Assembly: GCF_014189535.1 (NCBI RefSeq)
Contig: NZ_CP050307.1
Coordinates: 248,001 to 312,000, forward strand
DNA from: Rhizobium lusitanum
GTDB lineage: Bacteria > Pseudomonadota > Alphaproteobacteria > Rhizobiales > Rhizobiaceae
Direction: 5' to 3'
DNA: 64,000 bases
Positions 45,199-52,501 of this stretch are shown here, piece after piece. Position 1 is the first letter of the stretch, and each line of letters opens with the position of its first letter. The notes beneath the pieces are model-generated. The model did no database searches and was not told where the DNA came from. It worked only from the letters and a program-made list of their open reading frames with translations. The translations under genes and the position numbers were made by a program.

Positions 45199-45456
45199 TA
45201 CCGGTGAGCGGTTCGTAAACGCGGCGCCACTTTCCTGAAAATCGACAGGGAGCGACCGACGGATTTCCGTCGGTCGGCCGTTAGAGTCGAAATGCGTCCA
45301 TTCGCTTTTGAAGGAAAAGACAGACCTATTGGATATATCGCAAGCATATGGCCAGAGGTCTCCGGGTTTGATCGACAGGCTCGAAGTCCTTGTCATCGGC
45401 AGGGAACAGGCGAGTTGTATGGCCGTTGCAAGAAACCCGGATGGCGGCGATTGGCA
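45199..45456. other. Intergenic region ahead of the sigma-factor unit
   Basis: The 258 bp between the peptidase and the sigma factor hold no gene that I can support. The promoter of the sigma-factor unit must lie here; no clear -35/-10 pair or ECF autoregulatory motif was identified. Confidence 0.4.
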
Positions 45457-46029
45457 ATGATTGGGGATCGCTCACCCAAAAACGGTGATCCGGACGAGGA
45501 TCTGCTCGGCCGCGTCGCGGCCGGCGATGTCAAGGCAACCCGCGCCCTGATATCACGGCAGTTGCCACGCATTCTGGCCGTCGCAACGCGCATGCTTGGC
45601 GATGCGAGCGAAGCCGAGGATGTGGCGCAGGAGACATTCCTGCGGGTCTGGCGCAACGCCGGCGGCTGGCAGCAGCGTAATGCACGCTTCAGCACCTGGA
45701 TCCATCGCGTCGCGATCAATCTTTGCTATGACCGCTTACGCCGCCGCAAGCATGTGCTCGCCGAGGATCCGCCTGATGTTCCCTATGAAGGTCCCGCGCC
45801 GGATGCCGGCCTGTTAAGCGAAGACGATCCGAACAGGCGCGTGGAGCGGGCCATGCAGATGATCGCGCCGCGCCAGCGGGAGGCGATCATTCTGGTTTAC
45901 TATCAGGCGATGTCGAACGCGGAGGCGGCCGCGATCATGGAGATCAGTGTGGACGCATTGGAAAGCCTGCTCGCGCGCGGAAGGCGCTCGCTGCAAACGC
46001 TTTTGTTGAAGGAGCGGATCGATGACTGA
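45457..46029 (+). CDS. ECF-type RNA polymerase sigma factor
   Basis: This is a 190-residue sigma-70 family factor. Region 2 is visible as LLGRVAAGDVKATRALISRQ, ATRMLGDASEAEDVAQETFLRVWRN and FSTWIHRVAINLCYDRLRRRK, and region 4 as RVERAMQMIAPRQREAIILVYYQAMSNAEAAAIMEISVDALESLLARGRRSLQTLL. I start it at ATG 45457 (MIGDRSPKNGD); the frame is open further upstream but without coding features. It heads a unit with a membrane protein that may be its anti-sigma factor. The next gene overlaps its 3' end by eight bases. Confidence 0.9.
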   Translation: MIGDRSPKNGDPDEDLLGRVAAGDVKATRALISRQLPRILAVATRMLGDASEAEDVAQETFLRVWRNAGGWQQRNARFSTWIHRVAINLCYDRLRRRKHVLAEDPPDVPYEGPAPDAGLLSEDDPNRRVERAMQMIAPRQREAIILVYYQAMSNAEAAAIMEISVDALESLLARGRRSLQTLLLKERIDD

Positions 46030-46471
46030 ACCTGTCGAGACGGCCATGAGTGCCGAGCGATTTGCCGCCCTGGCTGCGGCATATGGCGGCGTGATCGATC
46101 GGTGGCCCGAAGGGGAGCGCGCCTCGGCCGAGATCTTCGCAAAGGCTCCGGCGGGAGCATCCGCACTCGCGGCCGCCAGCGACCTGGATCATCTGCTCGA
46201 TGCCTATGCGCTGAAGGCGAGGAATGACGGTCTCGGAGATCGGATTCTCACTCGGCTTACCCGGAGGTCCCGGATGCGCAAATGGTTTCGCTTCTCCTCC
46301 GCCGGTCTCGGCCTCGTTGGCGTGGGCATTGCCGGCGCTTTGGCGGGAAGCATTGCAATCGCCGTTCTGGCGCCAAACGTAACATCCGACACGACCGTCG
46401 CCACGGACCGGACCGCTACGGTTTTCGGCGATATCGGAACAGACGAGAACGCGACACAGGACACCCAATGA
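46022..46471 (+). CDS. Membrane protein, possible anti-sigma factor
   Basis: This is a 149-residue protein. Residues 1-80 are a helical cytoplasmic domain (MSAERFAALAAAYGGVIDRWPEGERASAEIFA), followed by a basic stretch RRSRMRKWFRF and one membrane helix LGLVGVGIAGALAGSIAIAVLA near residues 94-116. The tail is short, polar and presumably periplasmic. The layout, with a cytoplasmic helix-rich domain and one membrane span beside an ECF sigma gene, matches anti-sigma factors, though no anti-sigma family motif (such as the ZAS H-x3-C-x2-C) is present. It overlaps both neighbours. Confidence 0.65.
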   Translation: MTEPVETAMSAERFAALAAAYGGVIDRWPEGERASAEIFAKAPAGASALAAASDLDHLLDAYALKARNDGLGDRILTRLTRRSRMRKWFRFSSAGLGLVGVGIAGALAGSIAIAVLAPNVTSDTTVATDRTATVFGDIGTDENATQDTQ

Positions 46472-46916
46472 CAGAACGCGGCTTTCGGATATTCGTCCTA
46501 TCTCTATTGGTGCTGAACACCTTCCTGATCGGTGCGCTGGCGGGTGGTGGGCTCACCTGGATCAGCAGCACGGAGACCCGGGTCGAGACGCTGCCGTTGG
46601 CCGGCGAACAGCTTCCCGCCGGACAGAAAAAGCCTTCCGTCAGGCGCTGAGCGACGCGCGCAAGGCTGAGCGGTCAAGTGTGTTGGAATCTCAGCAGGCG
46701 AAAATAGATGCGGCCTCGCTTCTGGGGCAGCCGACCCTGGATACGGAGGCGCTGTCCGCGGCACTGGCGAGAGCCCGCAACGCCGATATGGGCTTGCGTG
46801 CGAAGCTCGAGCAACGGGCCGTCGATTTTGCCGCCACGCTATCCTATGACGAGCGCCGTGCGCTCGCGGAAAGCCTCATCCGCCGCAGCGTCCCGAAACC
46901 CGCTGCCGCAAAATGA
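46468..46916 (+). pseudogene. Spy/CpxP-like periplasmic sensor protein, broken in an A-tract
   Basis: The frame from ATG 46468 (MTERGFRIFVLSLLVLNTFLIG) contains one membrane helix, then GGGLTWISSTETRVETLPL and a stop after QKKPSVRR. Adding one A to A5 at 46627-46631 continues as QKKAFRQALSDARKAER, joining the downstream frame (SSVLESQQAKIDAASLLGQPTLDTEALS, ... ARNADMGLRAKLEQRAVDFAATLSYDERRALAESLI). That helical hairpin is typical of Spy/CpxP or heavy-metal-sensor periplasmic proteins. The repaired length is 149 residues. It follows the membrane protein with an ATGA overlap. Confidence 0.78.
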
Positions 46917-46990
46917 TCACACTTGCCGGCCGACGGATCGGCCGGTTGCCTGCGTTTAAACGGATAGTTGACGCAGGAGTTGGCAAGGAC

Positions 46991-48469
46991 ATGACGCAAC
47001 CGTCAAATGACGTTTATGCCGCAATCGCCCTTTCGCGGTTTGGGCTAGGTGCCGACAGTAATGGCATTGCCGCCATAGGATCGGACCCACGCGGCGCATT
47101 GCGGGAAGAGATCACCGAACGTTTTGCGCCCGTGCCTGTGGGTGTGGAACTGAAGCCCACTTCCGATCTTCTCGTGGCTCTCTATGATTTTCAGGAGCAG
47201 CGCAAAGAATTAAGAGCGCAGCCGGTCGCAGTTGCTGCACCTCCGGTGACGGCCAACCCGGGTCTGCAACCGGCGATGTCGGGTGGCGACATGAAAGCCG
47301 GCCAACCGTCGGCAGTGCCAAAAACCATGGCAAGCCCGCCGCCAGCTGCCGCGCCCTATCTTCCGCAACAGGTTTTCCTGGCCGAGGTCGACGCACGCTT
47401 CAACGGCACCATCCACCAGCCGTTGATCGGTTTCGGCGAACGACTGGCGATGTTCTGGGCGAACCATTTCGCGGTTTCGACATCGAGCGGGGAGGAGGTT
47501 CATATCCTGGCCGGGGCATTCGAGCGGGAAGCCATTAGGCCCCATGTCTTCGGGCGGTTTTCAGACATGCTACTGGCCGTCGAGACCCATCCGGCCATGC
47601 TGACCTTCCTTGATAACCGACAGTCGATTGGGCCGGATTCCAAGGCGAATGCGAAGGGAAAGCGCGGGCTGAACGAAAATCTCGCCCGCGAGACGCTCGA
47701 ACTCCACACGCTCGGCGTGGACGGCGGTTATACACAGGCCGACGTGACCACGCTTGCAAGGATCATCACCGGCTGGACGGTCGTACGTGATCAGTCGCCA
47801 CTTGGTGCCTCCGGCACCTTCGCCTTCAATGCCAATGCCCACGAGCCGGGTGACCAGACACTCCTGGGCCTTACCTACGCCGATAATGGCTTCGGGCAGG
47901 GCAGGGAGGCGTTGCACGACCTCTCGCACCATCCGGCGACGGCCAGACATATCGCCACGAAACTCGTCCGGCATTTCGTTTCCGACATGCCGCCGCCGGC
48001 GCTCGTTCAAAAGCTTTCCGCGACATTCACCAAGACCGATGGCGATCTCTCGGCGGTCTATCTGGCGCTGCTTGGGTCCGACGAAGCCTGGGACACGAAA
48101 CTGGTCAAGATCCGGTCGCCGCTCGAATTCGTCATCGCGCTTTTGCGCGCCAGCGGCGAGAAGCCGAAACCCAATGTCATCGTCAGTGCCTTGGCCGCGA
48201 TGGGACAGCCGTTCTGGGCGCCGTCCGGACCGAACGGATTTCCCGACACGGTCGATGCCTGGGCGTCCGGGCAGGGCCTTAGCACACGGATGGATGTCGC
48301 CAATATGATCGCCAACGCGGTGCCGTCGCAGGTCGATCCCCGTCGCTTCGTCTCCGATAGCCTCGGACCGCTGCTTTCCGAAGAAACCTTGCAGGCTGTT
48401 TCGCGCGCGGAAACCCGTAGCCAGGGTCTTGCGATTGCCTATCTCTCCCCCGAATTTCAGAGGCGCTGA
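46991..48469 (+). CDS. DUF1800 protein
   Basis: This is a 492-residue protein. It opens AIALSRFGLGADSNGIAAIG, the usual DUF1800 beginning, then a Pro/Ala-rich linker near residues 88-125, and the conserved core FGERLAMFWANHFAVSTSS, RETLELHTLGVDGGYTQADVTTLARIITGWTV, LSHHPATARHIATKLVRHFVSD and IRSPLEFVIALLRASG. I chose ATG 46991 as start because it directly precedes this motif. The function of the family is unknown; it nearly always occurs with DUF1501, as here. No clear signal peptide is seen at this start. Confidence 0.88.
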   Translation: MTQPSNDVYAAIALSRFGLGADSNGIAAIGSDPRGALREEITERFAPVPVGVELKPTSDLLVALYDFQEQRKELRAQPVAVAAPPVTANPGLQPAMSGGDMKAGQPSAVPKTMASPPPAAAPYLPQQVFLAEVDARFNGTIHQPLIGFGERLAMFWANHFAVSTSSGEEVHILAGAFEREAIRPHVFGRFSDMLLAVETHPAMLTFLDNRQSIGPDSKANAKGKRGLNENLARETLELHTLGVDGGYTQADVTTLARIITGWTVVRDQSPLGASGTFAFNANAHEPGDQTLLGLTYADNGFGQGREALHDLSHHPATARHIATKLVRHFVSDMPPPALVQKLSATFTKTDGDLSAVYLALLGSDEAWDTKLVKIRSPLEFVIALLRASGEKPKPNVIVSALAAMGQPFWAPSGPNGFPDTVDAWASGQGLSTRMDVANMIANAVPSQVDPRRFVSDSLGPLLSEETLQAVSRAETRSQGLAIAYLSPEFQRR

Positions 48470-48471
48470 TC

Positions 48472-49692
48472 ATGACCTGTGAACTCGTAACTCCCACCCG
48501 CCGTGCCGTCCTCGGAGCTTCGGGCGCCTTGTTCGCCTGGGCATTTATCCCGCGCTTTGCCCATGCGGCCGGCGGTCGCGATCCACGCTTCATCACCATC
48601 ATCCTGCGCGGAGCTCTTGATGGTTTGACCGCGGTCCCGCCGGTCGGCGATCCGGATTATGAATCCCTGCGTCAGTCGATCGCGATGACGACCAACGGGC
48701 CTAATGCGGCCCTTCCGCTGGACGGTTTCTTTGCCCTGCATCCCTCCATGCCCAATTTCAACCGGCTTTATCGGGCGGGACAGGCAGCCGTCGTCCATGC
48801 CAATGCCACGTCCTATCGCGACCGCTCGCACTTCGACGGCCAGGATGTGCTGGAATCCGGCTACGAAGCGCCGGGCCGCGTGGATTCCGGCTGGCTGAAC
48901 CGCATGCTCGAAGGTCTTCCGCAAGGCGACAAGGTTGCGTCCGGCGGCAGCAATCTTCGCGGGCTTGCCGTCGGGGCGAACGCTCCGCTGGTCATTCGCG
49001 GCAAGGCGCCAGTTCTCGGATGGTCGCCGTCGAGCCTGCAGCCCGTCAGCGCCGATCTTCCGCCCCGGCTGATGGATCTCTACACCCATACCGATCCTCT
49101 TTTTGCAAACATACTGGCCGAGGGCATTGCCACCGGCAAGATCGCGGCGGGGGTTGATGTCAAAGCTCGCGGCGGCCCGGGCGATCCCGCCGGGATGGAG
49201 CAGATGGCAAGAGGGGCTGCACGCCTGCTCGCGCAGGACGACGGACCGCGTGTCGCCGCACTCGCCTTCGAAGGATGGGATACGCATGCCGGAGAGATCG
49301 GCCGCCTGACGCGGCTTCTGACCGGGCTCGACAATTCGCTGGCGGCATTCGAACAGGAACTCGGGCCAAGTTGGAAGGACACCGCAATCGTCGTCGCAAC
49401 GGAATTCGGGCGTACCGCGCGGATCAACGGCACTGATGGTACCGATCATGGCACTGGCACGGCGGCCTTTCTCGCGGGCGGTGCGATCAAGGGTGGACGA
49501 GTCATCGCCGATTGGCCGGGGCTTAAGCAGCCGCAGCTGCGCGACGGCCGCGATCTTGCCGCCACGACAGATCTGCGAGCTGTGATAAAGGGCATCGCCG
49601 TCGACTTGCTTGGCGCTTCCCCTGCCACATTGGCCCGCGACGTCTTTCCGGGATCGGGCTTCGTGGCCCCAATGAAGGGGCTGATTGCTTGA
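48472..49692 (+). CDS. DUF1501 exported protein
   Basis: This is a 406-residue protein with a twin-arginine-like signal (TPTRRAVLGASGALFAWAF) ending near AHA before AGGR. The core shows the alkaline-phosphatase-like fold of DUF1501: FITIILRGALDGLTAVPPVGDP, HPSMPNFNRLYRAGQAAVVHANATSYRDRSHFDGQDVLESG, ALAFEGWDTHAGEIGRL, TAIVVATEFGRTARINGTDGTDHGTG. The Asp/His/Thr residues could bind metal as in sulfatases. It begins two bases after the DUF1800 stop, so the two are a fixed pair. It probably acts in the periplasm on an unknown substrate. Confidence 0.9.
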   Translation: MTCELVTPTRRAVLGASGALFAWAFIPRFAHAAGGRDPRFITIILRGALDGLTAVPPVGDPDYESLRQSIAMTTNGPNAALPLDGFFALHPSMPNFNRLYRAGQAAVVHANATSYRDRSHFDGQDVLESGYEAPGRVDSGWLNRMLEGLPQGDKVASGGSNLRGLAVGANAPLVIRGKAPVLGWSPSSLQPVSADLPPRLMDLYTHTDPLFANILAEGIATGKIAAGVDVKARGGPGDPAGMEQMARGAARLLAQDDGPRVAALAFEGWDTHAGEIGRLTRLLTGLDNSLAAFEQELGPSWKDTAIVVATEFGRTARINGTDGTDHGTGTAAFLAGGAIKGGRVIADWPGLKQPQLRDGRDLAATTDLRAVIKGIAVDLLGASPATLARDVFPGSGFVAPMKGLIA

Positions 49693-50199
49693 TTATCCAG
49701 TAAGCCGTCGCGCCATCATGATGTCGTCAATTTCCCTGCCATCATGCACGACCCCGCCGGGAATTCTGCCGAATTCCGAGAAGCCTTCCCGGCGATAGAA
49801 GCCGATTGCCTTCGGATTTTCCGCGCTGACGACCAGTTCGAGCTGCACAATGCCCTCGCTCAGCGCGTAGGCAATCACGGTATCCAAGAGACCTTTCGCA
49901 AGGCCCATGCCCCTGAGATCTTTGCGCACATACACCATAATCAGCGTGGCGCGATGCGCCATCTTGCTTGATCGTTGACGTAGCAAGCCCATCACCCCGA
50001 CGGGCTCATCGTCTCGAAACGCCACGAAAACGGGATCAGTCAGTCGCTGGCGCCATTCCTTGTCGGACAGAACCTCCCAGTCCTCCGCGCTGCTCGCAAA
50101 GGAAGACGGCTCGACACGAAGGGCTTCCAGGCGAATGCGCCGGAAAATGTCGAACTCGTCGGCGCCGATATGCCTGATCGTTATCCCGTTTCCACTCAA
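49693..50199 (-). CDS. GNAT-family N-acetyltransferase
   Basis: This is a 168-residue acetyltransferase starting at TTG 50199 (MSGNGITIRHIGADEFDIFRRIRLEAL), where GGGGGAGG lies six bases upstream; ATG 50226 and 50265 are alternatives with poorer sites. The acetyl-CoA loop is RKDLRGMGLAKGLLDTVIAYA and the end motif VSAENPKAIGFYRREGFSEFGR. The substrate is unknown. Its stop touches the stop of the convergent DUF1501 gene with no spacing. Confidence 0.85.
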   Translation of the reverse strand: MSGNGITIRHIGADEFDIFRRIRLEALRVEPSSFASSAEDWEVLSDKEWRQRLTDPVFVAFRDDEPVGVMGLLRQRSSKMAHRATLIMVYVRKDLRGMGLAKGLLDTVIAYALSEGIVQLELVVSAENPKAIGFYRREGFSEFGRIPGGVVHDGREIDDIMMARRLTG

Positions 50200-50361
50200 T
50201 TTTGCCTCCCCCGATGCCGATTTCATCACTATAGACGGCTGAAATGAAAGCAAGACTGTCAACATTCCCCAGGCCGTAAAAGCGATGCCATCAGCCAGGC
50301 GGATGGTTGCGAATGCAGGCTTTGAAATGGTTGGGAGAGACTTCCCTTGGGCGCGCTCGAT

Positions 50362-51012
50362 CTAGACCTGCCTTGCAGGTGAGGCCTGGAGGTCCAGTAT
50401 CAAGCGCTCGATATAGCCGGCGATAACGCCGACCATGTCGAAGGAGGTTGGTTCGCGCAGCCACAGCATCTGCAAGCCGTCCATCATGGCGATCACCTCG
50501 GTAGCGATCGCCGAACAGTCGACATCTCGCTTCACGTCGCCCTGCAGAACGCCGGCCTGGAGCTTTGCCGCGATATTCGCTTGCAGCTGTTGCGCGCGAA
50601 TGCCGAACCAGGCCTTTGCAGGATGGTTCTGTGTCAGGCTTTCGGCATTAAGGATCGCAAAGGCACGCACGACCTCCGGAATGCCGGTGTTGTATTTCGC
50701 GACCTGGATCAGGCCGAGCAGGAAGGTACGCCAAGTTGCCTGATCGATGTCGATCGCGGCGGTGCTCTCAAGATCCCGCTTGTCGAGGATCGCCAACAGT
50801 AGGTCCACCTTGGTCGGAAAGTGATGCAACAGGCCGGGAAGGGACAGGCCGACATCCTTGGCGACGTCGGCGATGGCGGCGCTCTGGTAACCTTCCCGGG
50901 AAAAGCGGTGCATGGCGGCGGCGAGGATCGCCTCACGTCGCGAAGCGCCCTTGGCGGAGTTGCGCCGCCGTACGCCTTCGCTTTGAATTTCGGTGCCCGG
51001 CCTGATGGTCAT
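50362..51012 (-). CDS. TetR-family regulator
   Basis: This is a 216-residue regulator. The HTH is residues 22-70 (ASRREAILAAAMHRFSREGYQSAAIADVAKDVGLSLPGLLHHFPTKVDLLL, in parts). The C-terminal domain, with several long helices, ends MLWLREPTSFDMVGVIAGYIERLILDLQ. It is divergent from the MFS transporter and GH3 beta-glucosidase genes with 126 bp between, so it probably controls them in response to a glycoside. A GGAAGAGAG ribosome site precedes the start. Confidence 0.88.
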   Translation of the reverse strand: MTIRPGTEIQSEGVRRRNSAKGASRREAILAAAMHRFSREGYQSAAIADVAKDVGLSLPGLLHHFPTKVDLLLAILDKRDLESTAAIDIDQATWRTFLLGLIQVAKYNTGIPEVVRAFAILNAESLTQNHPAKAWFGIRAQQLQANIAAKLQAGVLQGDVKRDVDCSAIATEVIAMMDGLQMLWLREPTSFDMVGVIAGYIERLILDLQASPARQV

Positions 51013-51138
51013 TCTCTCTTCCCTGGATTTCGTTCTGTTCTAGCGCAATTTGTATGTGCCGGCCAACCTGCAGGTACATGTCTCTTGACTCTTTAAATAG
51101 ACTGAGCAATCGGTAGGTTTAAGAGTGGAGGATATCTC

Positions 51139-52428
51139 ATGACCATTGCACATGCCAGTTTCGGCAATGCGGATGCCCATCAATCGGGCGCCCCGACCAA
51201 GTTTGTCAGCATTCCGTTTATCGTCGGCTTTGCGCTTGCCAATCTCGGTTTCTTCATCGCCGTGATGACGCCGATTGCCGTCACGCTTGCCATTCGCGTG
51301 AGCGCGCTCGATCCGGTCGGCAAGGGCGCCAGCCTCGGCGCGATTCTCGGTAGTGGCGCACTGTTTGCTCTGTTCGCCAATCCGATATTCGGCCAGCTTT
51401 CAGATCGCACACGCTCCCGCTTCGGACGCCGCAGGCCATGGCTCATCGGCGGCGTTATCATGGGCAGTTTCGCCCAACTCGTCATTGCCTATTCGTCGAA
51501 CCTTCTGATGATCGGCATTGCCTGGTGCGCTGTGCAAGTCGCCTACAATGCGATGCTTGCGGCTCTGGTTGCCATCGTGCCAGATCAGGTGCCGGAACAG
51601 CAGCGGGGCATCATATCGGCACTGGCCGGCATGTCGGTCTATGTCGCCTTGCTCATCGGTAGCGCGGTCGTTTCGCTGACGGGGACGGGCAGCAACGCCA
51701 TGTTTCTGGTGCCGACCGCGATCGGCCTCGTCACCATCCTGGGCTTTGCTCTGCTACTGGACGATCGCCCCACCCATAGCGAGCCTGCACCCGGCGGCAA
51801 CCTGCTGGGCGAGCTGGCTGCAAGCTTCTGGGTCAATCCGGTCAAGTATCGTGACTTTGGTTATGCTTGGCTCAGCCGCTTCCTGGTGTTCTTCGGCTTT
51901 GCAGTGCTGACCTCCTATCAGGTTTATTATCTCACGGACCAGCTCGGGGTGGCAGAGGCTGGCATCGGCCAGACCATGTTCTTCTCGATCTTGATCACGA
52001 CCTGCTGCGTCGTCGCCTCCTCGATCATCTCCGGCTATCTTTCCGACAGGACAGGCCGCCGCAAGCCCTTCGTGTTCGCCGCTGCCGCCACCTATGCGCT
52101 CGGTATTGCCGTGATCATGATGGCGCCCGACCTCAACATGTTTTTCGTCGGCGTCGCCATCTCCTCGGTCGGTTTCGGCGTCTATTATGCCGTCGACCAG
52201 GCGCTCGTCGTGGATATCCTGCCGGATCGCGAGACGAACGCGGCAAAGAACCTGGGCGTGCTCAATATCGCCAATGCTGTTCCGCAATCGATCGCGCCGG
52301 CCATCGCGCCGATCGTGCTCGCTATTGGCTCGGGATCGGGACAGAATTACACGTTGCTCTATGCCTTGGCGGCGGTCAGCGCCTTCTTCGGCGCGCTGGC
52401 GATCGTGCCGGTTCGTGGCGCGCGTTGA
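51139..52428 (+). CDS. MFS transporter, probable glycoside uptake
   Basis: This is a 429-residue major facilitator with 12 predicted helices. The loop motif QLSDRTRSRFGRRRPWLIGG between helices 2 and 3 and GYLSDRTGRRKPFV in the second half are typical of the GPH/SUT-like group. The end VPVRGAR is basic. It lies 73 bp upstream of a GH3 beta-glucosidase on the same strand, so it likely imports a beta-glucoside that is then hydrolysed. Start set by GGAGGATATCTC before ATG. Confidence 0.87.
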   Translation: MTIAHASFGNADAHQSGAPTKFVSIPFIVGFALANLGFFIAVMTPIAVTLAIRVSALDPVGKGASLGAILGSGALFALFANPIFGQLSDRTRSRFGRRRPWLIGGVIMGSFAQLVIAYSSNLLMIGIAWCAVQVAYNAMLAALVAIVPDQVPEQQRGIISALAGMSVYVALLIGSAVVSLTGTGSNAMFLVPTAIGLVTILGFALLLDDRPTHSEPAPGGNLLGELAASFWVNPVKYRDFGYAWLSRFLVFFGFAVLTSYQVYYLTDQLGVAEAGIGQTMFFSILITTCCVVASSIISGYLSDRTGRRKPFVFAAAATYALGIAVIMMAPDLNMFFVGVAISSVGFGVYYAVDQALVVDILPDRETNAAKNLGVLNIANAVPQSIAPAIAPIVLAIGSGSGQNYTLLYALAAVSAFFGALAIVPVRGAR

Positions 52429-52501
52429 TAAGATCAATATTTCGGGCGGCAACGCCTGCCTGATGGTCCCGATCGGACCGTTTAACATGGGAGGATCCCC
52501 T

